Positions 10,795-23,879 of a stretch of DNA of 64,000 bases are shown here, in pieces. The DNA comes from Lonicera japonica. Its lineage: Eukaryota > Streptophyta > Magnoliopsida > Dipsacales > Caprifoliaceae. Positions within the stretch are counted from its first letter, which is position 1. Every line of letters starts with the position of its first letter. The DNA lies in assembly GCA_021464415.1 (NCBI GenBank), contig CM038464.1, positions 434,001 through 498,000 of the forward strand. Direction: 5' to 3'. The notes below the pieces were generated by a model. That model made no database searches, had not been told where the DNA came from, and saw only the letters and a list, made by a program, of their open reading frames with translations. A program made the position numbers and the translations under genes.

Positions 10795-11702
10795 CTACAC
10801 ACTGTTGAAGTCCAAAGTAACAACGTTTGTAGCCACAATATTCCTGAAAGTATCTATATTTTCTATGTACTTACTAGCCCAAATAGTTGCTTCCCAATGA
10901 TGATATTTATACCAACATAGAGCAATTGGAAGTATAGGTACACCAATATCAAAAAACAATTTTACAAGATGTGCATCATGCACTAGCCCAATGCTAATTA
11001 CCTTGTGTTGAATTCCGGGAATCGGTGCCCCCCAAAGAGGCAAAAATGTCAGACATGGTAATTTTGATATAAAAACTAACACGCGTCGATATGCAGAGGC
11101 TATTTGGAAACCCATTTGTAACATGAGCGTCCAATTTGCTTTATAGCAAGGGCTATCCCAAAAATCTAGAATTGTGCCAACTTATTTGTGGGAATCACTT
11201 CCAAATATTATCTCTTACATTTCTCTATGATTAATTATTTCTTGGAGTAAGCTCCACCTAACTTTTCGCCAACTTTCTTCCGACCACCCCATCAACAATG
11301 CAATTGGACCGTATCCGCAGTTTCCATCACTATCAACATCTTCTATCTTTGAAATAAATGATCGAATGAATTATAGTAAGAAGTTTAAGTAATTCGTTGT
11401 AACTTTCTACTCAATTTTCTTAACATTGAACGAGTTGAGGGCCGCAAACTCAAAGCCTGAAGGGTCCCTCTTTGTAGATTTAGCTATTTTGTTCTCTTTC
11501 GAAGTTATTTTCTTCTTTAGTATACCCTTATTAGTAATCAAAGTTGGTTCAACGAAGGATGTTATTGATGGATAAGTAATCTCCTTTAGGTTTTTTAACA
11601 TGGCTTGCCTCTCATCATGAGTTGCTTCTGTCCACATTTTCTTAAATATTTGCATATAGGGCTCATAATCCACATCTTCATACTTGGGTAGATCAGGAAG
11701 AA
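10795..11702 (-). pseudogene. Second relic of a FAR1-OTU MULE protein (C-terminal half)
   Basis: On the minus strand the fragment starts at LPDLPKYEDV (about 11702), continues FKKMWTEATHDERQAMLKNL and SGFEFA, which line up with the linker of the copy at 1492-2595, then an OTU domain in another frame with DSDGNCGY and LLMGWSEESW (about 11270-11330). A third open stretch holds FISKLPCLTFLPLWGAPIPG and VHDAHLVKLFF. The OTU Asp, Cys and His are still visible, but two frameshifts separate the parts and the transposase core is missing. It keeps a longer OTU tail (KYHHWEATIWASKYIENI) than the first copy. It is a separate, more decayed insertion in the opposite orientation. Confidence 0.87.
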
Positions 11703-14700
11703 TAGATAACTAAAGAAAATCAGGGGATCGTATTGCCTAGGTTTATTTTAGGGTTTTATCAAAAACAATTTTAAGTTTGATAAGCGGAATTAAAACTATA
11801 GGTCTAACAAACTTTGCTGTTGAACATGTGTTGTGTTATCTAACAATGATATCAAGCTATCACACAAAAAGTAATCACACAACACCAAGAATTTACGAGG
11901 TATCCCTACTTGCGTAGGACTAATAATCGGAACAAACTGACAGTGCTTCATTATGATCAAAACGGAATTACAGACTCGATGACTTACAAAAATTGCTTTC
12001 CCACAATTTATGCAACAGTCCCGTCAATTCCTTGAACGTAGAATCCAACTGCAGCTGGCTTGGCGTAGCGTTTTTCGCTGTTCCAGCTTACACGTCGCCT
12101 CCTTCTACACACTTGATCACAATCCTTCACCCCCGTATGCGATCTCCCTTATCGCGCAGTAGCCATTTCGCTCACCCCTTCTCCAATCGCAATCAAAGAT
12201 ACTCTCGCAGAATCGTGAACGTTTAGAACCTTAATTCTTAAAATTGAAAAATAATAGGATCTCTTATGGCATATAAACAAAACCTAGGTAATGTTTCAAA
12301 ACTCTCAAAAATTGATTCTAGCATTTAAATGTTTCTTGTCTCAAAAAGCTCTATAGAATCATGTATTTTTTACGCAAACCAATTGTTATATTTATAGAAA
12401 AAATATATAGTCAAAGTCTTTTTTAAAATAGGTTAAAAATATTAAAAAATAAATTTTTACGATAAAAATACTTGCTCCAATAATTAGTATCAAACCGATA
12501 CACCTCGAGAGGCTTAGACCGGTCCAAAAATGCATAATTGAATTCATTGACTAATTTACTGCCGAACCAGTACACATGTACCTTTTTAAAAAAGAAAGGT
12601 ATGAGTGTACCGGTCCACCCTAATACACAAGGCATGCTTTAGGGTGGCGTGGCCCATTTAGTTAACGAGAAAGGTACACGTGGCTCTTTTTTAAAAAGAA
12701 AGCATCTTTGACTTTTTCTTTTCCTTCTTTTTAAAACAAACGTTTATTTCCTTTTTTCTTTTAAAAATCTTCTTAAATAAAATAATTTTTATTATTTATT
12801 TTACTTTTTACTTTATTTCTCCGTGTTAAATATGTTTAAGTGAAACATGCCACTTAACAAAATAAAATAAAATTATATACCTTTATCAAACTCAAAAACT
12901 TATTAATCTATAATCTAAGTGCTTAATTCTCGTTTTATATTCAAATAGTTTATAGCTTTCCCATGCTATTCATGTATGATTCATCCTTAATCCTTAAGAA
13001 TCTAATTTTCCATAATTCTTAGGGTTAGGGTCAAGTTCATTAGGTTTTTGTCAGTTTTGAGTTTATTTACCGTTTTTGTAGTAAAATCTTCGTTTTAAAT
13101 CGGAATTAAGAAATTCCAAAGGCAAACATTTTCAAATCTAATTTTGTACATTATTAGGCATGTGTTTACTATTTTTTATGATTTCTAATATTATTTGTGT
13201 ACTTGCTTTGATGATGGCTAGTTAAATCATTATTTAGGGATCCATAGTGAAATATGCGTAATTAATCTTTGAATTTTATCCAATTTAGGCTTGAATATAA
13301 TTTTTCCATTGGTTATACATCACCTACTGAATAAATGAGTATTTTATTATATTTTCATACATTAAAAATATGTTTCCATAAGTTAGCTAAAAAATTTAAT
13401 TTGATTAAGAACCGAAAAAAGATCGATTCACAATTTTTTGCACAAAAACCCTAATTAGACTGATTTGAGGACGGTTTTTATCCTCTAATTAGTTGAGTTA
13501 GTTTCTTAAGTGAATTGGTTGATTTGGCTCTATTTTGGTATTAATTCACATAAGTGCCGATAAAGTATCGGTTCCGACTTTCGGCATTCTTTTTAAGTCG
13601 AATTTGCTTTGAATTACGTTTTTTCGAAGTCAAAAGCTTCAACGTCAAATTATATTGCTCAAAGCTAGTCTATATAATTGTAGTAATAATATAATTGGAT
13701 GGTAGGAAAGTCTAAGAGCTAAATCTTAGAGAAAAATCTTGTTTAAACTTAGATTTGGATTACTCGATTTGACTAGTTTTGTATTCCCTAACTACGGATA
13801 CCTCTAAAGCTTGTTTTTAGTCGATTTAATTCCATTTAATATTATGTTTTATTTAAGTAGTGCGCTGTTTTATTTGTTTTATTTATTTTTAGTTTATTTG
13901 CATGCTCCCTCAGTGCATTTAGGAAGCCTTTTTGGTAGATAATTTGCGCTTGTGGATTCCTTTTACTTTTGCACACTATGATTAGATTTTTCTTTAATTT
14001 TAGTTTAGTTAATTAGAAGTTTTGATTTAATTTCAATTTCCTTATTAATTCCCCAAGTCTATCACATTTTCCTTTCTTTTCCCTTCTTTCATCTGAGAAA
14101 AATAGCTAAAGAAATAAATTCCTTACCTTCCATGTGATTTGACATTAGATCTTTCCAAGTATACTATAACTTGACCACTTGCGTTGGGTATACCAACTTG
14201 CTGTTTCGCGCGTAGTAAGTACTCTAAATACTGTTCGAGGTAATTTTCAGTGCCCTCGACTGAAGGAGGTAATCAAACCTTGACTATCCAACCATCATTA
14301 TCAGAAATCTTGATTAACCTCACTGGAACAGAGGGTGTAGAAGTGGTTCCCACAAAAGAACCGACCTCTTCGTGTATAGGCACCTCCTTAATGTTGGGAT
14401 TTTGAGGTTGGTTTGTGAAATAAGCCATGAGCCTAGTGATAGTTGAGATGGGGGTCGGAAGTGCAAAGAAGTGAGCTTTTTAATGAAGGTTTGGTGAAAG
14501 GACACTATAAAACCTCTCGAAATCCTTTTCTAGAAAACCTATGTAAGCTAGGGAGAATAATAAACTAGGGTTCTTGAGCTCTCGAGAGACTTAGAGTTAA
14601 AAAAGAGAAAGTGAATTTTTTTTCCTAAGGCAAGGAAGCCTTTTATAAGATTTATAAGGGAAGCCAACAGTCCCTTCAACTACAAAACGTCTCTCATCAA

Positions 14701-14929
14701 TTAGCCGCACGTTTGCATGACTCCCAAGAAAAATGGCATAAAGTGGGCACATTCTCCAATAAAGTAGTGGAGTTCTTAAAAAAGGTCCGGGATTAAGACA
14801 CCATGTTCCTCTACTAAAGATTGATATAATGTGCTATTTTAACATATGTGGCAAGCATTAGACATCCTGCAGGTCTTGCCCTACGAGATTCAGATCCCTT
14901 CAAACCTCTACAAAGACACTTATAAGTTC
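11703..14929. other. Decayed repeat-rich sequence, no gene recognised
   Basis: Nothing here reads as a host gene. AACACCAAGAATTTACGAGG and TACTTGCGTAGGACTAAT (11880-11925) resemble words common in plant transposons. The part from about 12900 to 14260 is AT-rich with LTR-like character and cannot be bounded. About 14260-14929 is continuous in sense with 17606-17642 and is probably the 3' internal region of the Ty3-like element split by the solo LTR at 14935. A TTAGGGTTAGGG word at 13020 is only two units long and not telomeric. Confidence 0.4.
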
Positions 14930-14934
14930 ACAAC

Positions 14935-17600
14935 TGTAATAACCCGCCTAATTAAGTAGGTGTTAATTGATGTTGTATCTAATTAACAGCAGATAGACAA
15001 ATAGACATAACTAATAAATTAAACAAGGTAGAGAAATCTAATAAAATTTCAGTATGAAGTATTCGTAAATACTAAGAAATTCATCATGCATAATAAACAA
15101 ACGCGAAAAAATAGAATACTTCTCAAATCCATTACAATCCAAATTCGATAAATACAACTAGTACATCCATAGACAGTAAAAGTACTCAAACTTAATTAGA
15201 AGTTACAACTACTACAAATTAAGATAATACAACAATTAACTCCATACGGGCATTAGAGAAGACTCTAAGATAAATTTGGACCTGCTCGACGGCCTCTACC
15301 CAAAACACGATGTGTACCTGAAAGGAAAATAAGGGAATGAGCCACAAATGGCCTAATGGGAACTATAAGGAAAGGGAAAATGTAATACATGATCGTGCTA
15401 CAATATAAGAGAGTCCACAATTCAATTCTTAACTAAATTCCCAATTTATACCAATTTATAGGAAAACTATACATAAAGCATAAATATAATTTTATTAATT
15501 ATCAATACGTATCTCACACGATAGCTTGTATAAACATCCATCCACCTCCTCCTCCTCGACCTAATACCGGTACTAGACGAAATATACTACTCACAAACGC
15601 ACCCCATCTTACTATGGGTCAGTGCAATGGTAACCAGATTTATGGCGCCCCATCTTTACCATGGGTCTGTGCAATGACAAAACTCAAGCATTTCTATACC
15701 GGTGCTTATCCGGTTCCAACAATCTCAATATTTTTCATAAAAATTTATATACTTAACCCATAGTGTTTTAGAATTTCAAGAACAACAAATATAGTCTTTA
15801 CTACTTTAACGCCCCATATTAGCAAAGTAGCACTTTTCTTTTATATAATTGCATAATTATACCAAAAAGGGCCAACAATAAAATCATTAATAATAGTAAT
15901 ACATAATCCAAAAATCTTAAATTTCTCCATGAATTATACTTGTACTAACCAAATTTCTTAATTTGAAGTATTTAGTGAAGACTAGTAAGAGGAGTAATAC
16001 TAGACTTGCTAGTAATATCGTCAAACACCTCATGCATGTTTAACCATGAGTTTAAAATCTGATTTGAAGTTGATTAATATTCTGAAATTTGGTCAATTGT
16101 GATGAAAATTCTGCTATTAAACATGCATGTGACGATTCTAGCTATTTCGGTACCAAAATCTTAAAACAACCCATAAATACCAACATGCACTATGATTAGC
16201 CCTTAATTCCATCATCAACAACTCATATAATAATTATCAACATGCTCAGATTATATATATTAAGCATAAACCACATGCATGCAAAGAAAAGTAAGATTTT
16301 GGTACTGAAAATCTAGTATTACTACTCATACAACAATCTCCAAGCAAAGAATGAAGAAATGAAGGGAAGTTCCCACCTTAAACACTTCTGGACAGAAATG
16401 GAGAGCCCCAAATAAACCACCTACAGCCACCATTCGAGAAAACCAAGCCAGGAAATGGACTTGCCACGTCAAAAACTTGAGAAATCCACAATTTCAGAGT
16501 GAAAATCATTGATTTGAGCTAGATATCTCCCATTTCTCACCATTTCTCTCTCTAGAAGTGTATATAACTTTCCTATGGTTTTAATGGTGTTTTTAGGACT
16601 GAAGAAGGTGGTCAAAGCTGGTCAAAGGAAATTAAAAACGAGTTGACTTAGTCAAACCCGGATTGACCAAATGTGTTATGGTGCACTGTTCGTATTTTGG
16701 GCATAACTCTTTGCTCGGAACTCCGATTGGGATGATCTTTATATCAACGGAAAGCTAATTCAAAGTTATACAACTTTACAAAAGGAAGTTTCTCTAAATT
16801 AGTGATATATTAATACCGTAATTTTGTCGAAGATAGTGCTCTGCCGAAATTCAGCAAAATCTGATTTTTGCTAATCGGCTTACTTTGCACTCTGTTTTAA
16901 CCATCGATGAGCTTGAACTAGCTTTCGGTCAAAACACAAAAGTTGTAGACGGATATAAGATGAAACTACATGAGTTTACGGAGTGGAATTTAGATAATTA
17001 ATGAAGAAGTTATGAGTCTCCAAAGTCGACTAAAATCCAACCGACGAGTAGAAATTCCGGGTTCGAAAAATGCCTCCGAAGTGTTCGTTTTAATTCCGAT
17101 AGTGATGAAACTTTCCAGAATATTCCTAATAGATATTTATGATATGTTGGAAAAAAAACGGAACTAAATTCAGAAGTCTAAAAGTTTTGAAACCGCATAT
17201 GAGATTTGTAGGAATCGTTAATGTTTAAGGATATAATTCAATTATACTAAATATTCAAAAATGCTTAAATGAAGTTCGAATATAATGAAACTTTATTGGA
17301 AGGTTGAATAACTATAATGTGATGTGTCAGAAAAGACTAAACTCAATTCGGACATTCCCAGGTCGATGAACCGAATATAAGAAAAGTAGGAAAATAAAAT
17401 ATTCAAGAATATGCCAAATTTTCCAAGAACGCACCAAATTGCTCAAACTAGTTCTAAATTAAATCAATTTTTTTTTATTTTACTCCATAACACCAAAGTG
17501 ACGTGTGGGAAAATTCGTACTTGTCTAAGTCCACAAATGAATTGAATAAATAGCTAACTAAATTAACGAAAATACACCTATCGAAATACGGAGTGTTACA
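14935..17600 (+). mobile_element. Solo LTR (2666 bp) of a Ty3/Gypsy-like retrotransposon
   Basis: It starts TGTAATAACCC and ends GAGTGTTACA, the TG...CA boundaries of an LTR, and is flanked by a perfect 5-bp duplication ACAAC (14930-14934 and 17601-17605). No gag or pol frames are present. It shares boundary style, size and internal words such as GTGCACTGTT with the element at 40723-43216. It interrupts another retrotransposon, whose purine-rich tract and 3' LTR follow immediately. Confidence 0.88.
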
Positions 17601-17605
17601 ACAAC

Positions 17606-18616
17606 CAGCTCATTTGAACTAGATGTCAAGGACAGGGGCAATTGATAGTGTAAAATATCAGCCCATTTAATTTTGTAAACAGGGAGGACACATGGCAATC
17701 TATGTAGGTAGGCAATGCGACATGGTGGGAAGCTTTAATGAGGTCTGAGACCTTGTGGAGCATTGACTTCTTTTGAATGCCTAAATGGGTCCTGCTTAAT
17801 ACGAGGAGAAGGGCCCTCAAAACATGGTCCTGTAGACCTGTGGTGATGAGTTAAATACAGCTCTAAACACAACTGCGATAGAGTAATTAAAGGAAGACAG
17901 GTAGGCGGGATAAAAGTGGGTGCACAAACCACCTTAACTGCATTAAACGCCTACACATGCCACCTCAACTGCATTAAATGTCTATTAACTGCATTTAATG
18001 CTTCAAATTAAAGGGATAAGCAAGATCATAAGTGGATATGCCTGACTAACCACTACAATAATGAAATGAGCTTTAGACTCGCTATTCCAGCTCATCAAAC
18101 CTACTATTTTTCCTACTATATATACAAAGCATTTACTCCATTATAACCCCCAGAAGTTATGACCATTGAATACTCATACTCAAGTAAGAACAAACGAAGC
18201 TTTCTTATTTTACATATTTTTTTACTTATATTATATTGGTCTAATAGGCATATCAAAGCTCACAAACTTGAGAAGCTATAGCCAATCTGTAAAAAGAAAG
18301 ATACTAACACCCCATTATAATAGATAGACTAGCAAGTAGTACTCATTTTTATATAATCAGAGCTTTGCTCTATACTATCATCATTTATAAAGATACTCTA
18401 AGCTCAGAGCTCTTTCACAGAGGAGGAGTAGGCCTTATCATTGAAAGGGTCGAACCTCTTCTATAATCTCTATAGTCCATTTGTGTTACTTATTTGAGTT
18501 GGTTGTTATATTGCCGATATATCATCCACATTGCTAGCTTCTCACAATATCCCTCTATTAAACTAATCATTATTGATTGCGTGGCTAATTATCTATTCTA
18601 GATTTTTACACCAACA
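17606..18616 (+). mobile_element. 3' end of a Ty3-like retrotransposon: purine tract and 3' LTR
   Basis: AAGGACAGGGGCAAT (about 17627-17642) looks like a polypurine tract, followed by an LTR starting TGATAGTGTAAAA at 17643. The LTR ends TTTTTACACCAACA near 18616, giving matching inverted tips. A TATA-like ACTATATATACAAAG lies near 18115, as expected before the R region. The 5' LTR and coding region were not found, so the copy is truncated, and it is interrupted by the solo LTR at 14935-17600. Confidence 0.65.
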
Positions 18617-19211
18617 TTTATATTTAAACTAATAAATTAATACGAAAAGGAGGGAGACAGGCGGGACTGATGGGGGGGAGTAGAGAGAAAGAAGAACAAA
18701 GAAAAATCAAATTGGTAATTATATATAAGACTTAAACAAATGGATTATTGGGGACTTAGTAGAGAAATAGTGTGTGTTTGGGGAAGTGTATAATTTTATT
18801 GAAAAATAAAAAAAAATGGGATTTTTAAATCCACCCACAAAATCAGTCTTCTCGTTCCAGCGTAAGAACACTTTCTTCCCACCCTATCAAATCTTTCAAA
18901 AATCTTGCACTTCATTAATATAAGACATAAAAACAAAATTCACATTGTTTTTAATAAATTTCATTAAAAATTCTGTCTAAATAGTACCTCCGAATATATA
19001 AAATATTAATTGTGAAAAATACAGTTTTAGCAATTATATGATATTTCATATAATCTGTTTTTCATTCATTGCTCTTAAATGGTTATTTTTCATATTTTAA
19101 ATTTGTTACACATTTTATTTTTATCAAATAAGTAAATATAAATCTTAATTCACTACATTAAAAATATCAAAAAATAAAAAGCTCTGATCCATATATATAT
19201 ATTATAGTATG

Positions 19212-20707
19212 TGTTGACCTTATAGGTCTTAATCTTATTTTGATAATAATAATAACTTAATCATGTGTAATTTAACATATTTATTGAATTAAATTTATAG
19301 TTCATTTTCTTGAAAATTCAAGAAAAGCATGATTTGTACAAAGAAAGCATGCCACTTGACAATGATCATTCAATCCATATCCGATCAAGTCAAGGAAGAT
19401 CAATCTTATCACAATGCAATTCATGAAAATCAAGATCAAAGAAATATGCAAAAAGCTTAAAGGCAAAAGTTTCAAGTAAAGATTAATTGAAGAAACAAAT
19501 CGATTCATTCAAAGACTCGACTATTCGTCAATTAAGTGAGTGCTTAGGATTTATGCAAAGTTTCTTGATTGATCATTTTTATAGCTCAAACATGTTCATA
19601 CATCATTCATAGATTGACTGCAAACAAGTTTGAATTGTATTTCCTTTGAAAACATAATATTTACAAAAACCGATTTTCAAATAAATTCATATTAAATTCA
19701 AATGATCATATCTTGAGCTTTCTTGAAAATATGTGTCTTAAGAACATATTTTTGAGGTCCCCAAAGCATTAAAATTGATTTTGGAGCTAAATTGCAAAAA
19801 TGCAAAAATTAGAATTTTGGGTTGACGGACAGAGCCCATCAGTTGACTGATGAGCTTTACTCAGTCGACTAAGGGTCCATTAGTCGACTGATGAGCTTTG
19901 CTCAGCCGACTGTTGCCTCAGAATATAGCCGTTGAAAATCTGACTTTTTGCCATTTTTGATACCAAACCTCAAAAACGGCTATATCATCTTTGAGACTAT
20001 ATATTGGACATCCAAGACACATTTTGAGAAGCTTGAACACTTATAAAAACTCATCTTTCATTTATTCAAGAAGTCAAGCTTTAGTATTGATCATATTCAT
20101 CATTTTGAGCTATATCTTTTTGATCAATTAAGATAACTCTAGTGTGAGCTTCAATTGTATTCCTTAAATACTTGAGAGTTGTTATTCATTGGTGTGAACC
20201 ACCAAACAATCTATATTCAATTGTGAGAGGTAAATCTTATAGGAAAATAAGAAAATAAATTATTATTTAGTAATTGTGAGAGGTAAATCTCATAGATTAA
20301 CAAGAGAGTATATCTTGTGAGAAGTTTAGTATGTATAGTTACATTGTGAGTATTGTGTTTATAACAACATTTGTATTACGGTTTACTTTTCACCTGGAAG
20401 AAAATCGAAATTAGTAGAATTTCTCGGAGGCACTATCTGGGTGCGGACATATGGTTTAGACAACCGAACCTCGAGAACAGAAAGCCTTGGACTTCAATCA
20501 GTTTAATCTTTCTAACTCAAGCTCTTTATTTACTTGCCATTTATTGATTGTTTGCGTTTTGAGATTGCTTGGTTGGATTGCTTGTTTTCATTGATATACT
20601 TATTTAGCTTAGTTGTATTGCTTAAACATTTTTATAATTTTTTTTAATTCCACATTAAGATTTAAAAACCATATTCACCCCCCTTTAGGGTTGATTTTCG
20701 ACCAACA
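19212..20707 (+). mobile_element. Solo LTR (1496 bp), Copia SIRE-like
   Basis: It begins TGTTGACCTTATAGGTCTTA and ends TTGATTTTCGACCAACA, with CACCCCCCTTTAGGG just before the end, a signature of SIRE/Maximus-type Copia LTRs. Internally it has repeated CAGTCGACT-type words (19850-19910), also typical. Flanks GTATG and ATATG are a 4/5 match to a target duplication. No polypurine tract, primer site or coding sequence adjoins it. Confidence 0.8.
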
Positions 20708-21128
20708 ATATGTTTGGTATACAATTTTTTTTATGTACTTGAAATATTTACTCTGTTTCTAATTAAATTTAGATCATCTTTTAATTTTTATGCATTTTGA
20801 AAAAAATATTAATTATTTTCAACATAATTATTAATAAAAAAAATGAAATAGATTTTTTTTATAATATGAAAATTTAAACATTAATTATATTTAAAAAACC
20901 CCCCGAAAAGCCCTTACACTATTTTTTTCTTTATTAATTTTTTTATATATACATTATGCAGACTATCTCTCTCTAAAACGTATATGCGAGTGATATGAAA
21001 CAAAAAATTGGGTTAGATCGCAAAGACTCGAAAGAGCCATTGAAATTAACTAATTAATTAACAAAAATAATAATTAAGTCTTATACTATATAAATATATA
21101 TCTTAATTCATTGCATCAAAAATATTAA

Positions 21129-21413
21129 GGCTCCGTTTGATTGCAAGGTGGAAAAAGAAAATAAATTTAGTTAGTTTTGGTGAAAAGATGGAAAAAAAGT
21201 TGAGTGATAGAGGTGATATCCTCTTGATTTTTAAGTTTTTCCATGAAGAAATTTTCTTTGCTTGGTGGCGAGTAAAAATTTTCCACCAAAAACATTGAAG
21301 GATGGAGGATATATACTCATAAAATGAGTAACATCTCTCATCTTATTTTCTATTTTTTCACATAAACTAGCTAAATTTATTTTCCTTTTTCATCTTTGCA
21401 ATCAAAAGGAGCC
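21129..21413. mobile_element. MITE (285 bp) with TTAA flanks
   Basis: Inverted termini: GGCTCCGTTTGATTGCAAGG at the left against TTTGCAATCAAAAGGAGCC at the right, extending about 45 bp inward through AAATAAATTTAG. It is flanked on both sides by TTAA, compatible with a TTA target duplication of PIF/Harbinger elements. No open frame. Confidence 0.85.
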
Positions 21414-21793
21414 TTAAATGATCAATTTTTTTTATCAAAAATATTAGAAGAAAGATGGTGGAGAAAAAAAAAACTCACAGAAAAACAAAAGTGAATAGTG
21501 ATAATTTTTTCCTTAGATAGAAATCGGGGTAAGAATAAAGTTTTTTACCCTATTTTTTAGGATATGTTTGACTTAGTTTCGAATTTAGGTGGAGTGAGAA
21601 AATTGATTTTGTGGGTGCATTAAGAATAGCTAAAAAAAAGACAGACATAAAAAATATAGCTAGCTTCATGTGGCTTACAATGGATTTAAACCTCTTTAAT
21701 TAAATGATTTATGGGCCTTTTTATTTTCTTTTTTTGAACTTGAGCCCTTCCCTGTAATAAACAAAAGGTTGAAGGATGAAATTTGGACACTTA

Positions 21794-22138
21794 GTGCTTG
21801 TTTGATTGAGATTTTAAAACATATTTTTTAGATAAGCTTTTGTGAAGTGTGAAAGTAGGTTGAAAAGTGAATTTAATTTTTGTTGGAGTTTTTTTTTAAT
21901 CAATTCAAAAAAATTCAAAAAATAGTCAAAATGGATCTTATTTTATAGATCTCGACTAGTAGGTTTCAAATATTTTTTTTTATATATAATTCCGATTTTT
22001 GAATTTAAAGTTATAGTATTTTAAAAAATTTATGAGAGAGAAAGTAAAGTGAAATGAATTTTAAGAAATGCGAAGTAAACTTAACTTTTTGGTAAAAATT
22101 TTAAAAATTTAATTTTAAAATTTTAATAAAACACCACC
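21794..22138. mobile_element. Tourist-like MITE (345 bp), copy 1
   Basis: Begins GTGCTTGTTTGATTGAGATT and ends TTTTAATAAAACACCACC, with TTA on both sides. It is closely similar over its whole length to 59317-59634, including the shared core ATGGATCTTATTTTATAGAT. The 3-bp TWA duplication suggests PIF/Harbinger. Confidence 0.85.
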
Positions 22139-22351
22139 TTAATTTTAGTACTACTTATCTCTAATCAGGTCCTATACTCTGAGCGGTCGTCTAGACTACA
22201 CACTTCCAGGATCGCTCCTGTTCATAAACTAGCAGTCCTAGGAAAAAAAGCATAAAGTGATGATAAGAATAGAACAATGACCTTTATGCAAGGCTATTGG
22301 CATTTTCTTATGTAATCCCCTTAAAAGATAATTCAAACTCATTATCGATAG

Positions 22352-23612
22352 CAGGAACGTACCTAGTAAGGCCCGAGGGGGTACGGTCGTACCCCCTCAA
22401 TTTATTTATATATATTTTTTATGTGTATGTATATTAAAAATAGGAGAATGTTCGAAAAACACCGATGTAAGATTAAGAAATTTTACGTGCATTCATAATT
22501 TTTTTCTCATATTCATAGTTTATCAATTTCACCGTCAAATAAGCTATTTGTATTGTGTTTATTAAGTATGCAAAGTTTCAAATCAATCCAATATTTATAA
22601 CCATATAAGCCTACAATTTTTTTTACTTATTTTTTTAAAAAATCATAATTTAGTATATAACATGATTATGATGAGAGAGTTCTACATCTTCAATTAATTT
22701 ATTTTTTTGCACGCATCTTTGAGATGTTATAATTAACTAATTCAATGGCTAGATCGATGAATTAAGGTTTATAAATCAGTATATAACATGATTATGATAA
22801 GAGACTTCTACATCTCCGATTAATTTAATTTTTTGCATGCATCTTTGATATATATAATTCAACAACTATATTGACGAATTATAAAATTGAGACAAAGTTA
22901 TTGATGGTTCTTTGTTTTATACCAAATATAACTTGAACATTTCCCTTAAAAATATTATGTATTTGATACTATAGTAAACAATAAATCGTATTGCATTTAA
23001 CAATGCTCAATTTATCACTTGTCAGTTTTTATACTCCTTAAGGAAGTATCAATTTTTGTTAAATATTAAAACTTATTTTTCTATTAAGAAATTTAATTTA
23101 TTGTTATGTTCATAAATGGAATGAGAACTTAATTTGAGATGTCTAGAAGAAAAATGTGAAACTCTTAATTTGAGACTAGCAAAGTAGTTTTTACCCAACT
23201 GGCTTATTCTACTAGCAAATAAAACATGATTTTTGGCAAAACTAAATACAACTGTGGAATGACAAACCTAAAGAATACAACTGTGGGCACACATTTGTAT
23301 GACTTCTTAAAATATATAGTACTTGGTTTAGTAAAAAGCTCTCGTTTGGGGGAGGGGGATTTGTGAACGTCAAAACACACGATTATTACACATTCACATG
23401 ATATTGGCCCTAGGTTCCCTATGCTTCCATATGAACCACCTATGTCCTCTTTCAGGATGACTAGCGCAATGTGTAAGTGTTATTTAGCTTTCTTGAACCC
23501 ACATATAAACCAATTAAGATCTCCTCATTACATTACCGATGTAAGATATAATTCATTATATAATTTCTTTTGATATCGTACCCCTTCAAAGGAATTCTTG
23601 CGTACGCCCCTG
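22352..23612. mobile_element. hAT-like non-autonomous element (1.26 kb)
   Basis: Left tip CAGGAACGTACCTAGTAAGG and right tip (reverse complement) CAGGGGCGTACGCAAG, each followed inward by a GGGGTACG word. The 8-bp flanks ATCGATAG and ATCTTTGG agree at 5 of 8 positions. Inside is a 126-bp direct duplication starting AGTATATAACATGATTATGA at 22652 and 22778. No transposase frame is present. Confidence 0.65.
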
Positions 23613-23879
23613 ATCTTTGGTACATTAAAAATATACCACTCAATTAAAGAATACAGTATTGGATGTTCATATAAAGTGTGTTATGACTATTACTATATAT
23701 TCATATGTTAAAATTGATTAAATTTATATAATAAAAAATAAATATTTTTTTAGAAATATTTTAAAATATATAAAAAATAAGTGGTGGAAACTTTCCGAAT
23801 GGTTAAAAGTGATACGGGACGACCTAGACCTAATAAACGGATAAAAGGAGATGAAAATAAGTTGAGGTTAGGAGTGTTT

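Larger units (their letters stand above)
18818..21630. mobile_element. Non-autonomous TIR transposon (2.8 kb) hosting two nested insertions
   Basis: The left end GGGATTTTTAAATCCACCCA, then CAAAATCAGTCTTCTCGTTC, corresponds to the reverse complement of the right end, GCTATTCTTAATGCACCCAC then AAAATCAATTTTCTCACTCC. A related terminus occurs at about 46858. A solo LTR (19212-20707) and a MITE (21129-21413) lie inside, leaving about 1 kb of own sequence without coding capacity. Both flanks are A-runs, so the target duplication cannot be read. Confidence 0.65.

Noticed and set aside
12423..12635. 70-codon open frame on the minus strand
   Set aside because: AT-rich, no motif, neighbours are repeat-derived.
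13021..13033. TTAGGGTTAGGG word as interstitial telomere
   Set aside because: Only two imperfect units and not the plant TTTAGGG array; chance level in AT-rich DNA.
14320..14505. 61-codon open frame on the minus strand
   Set aside because: No recognisable motif, no partner exons, and it lies in retrotransposon-like sequence.
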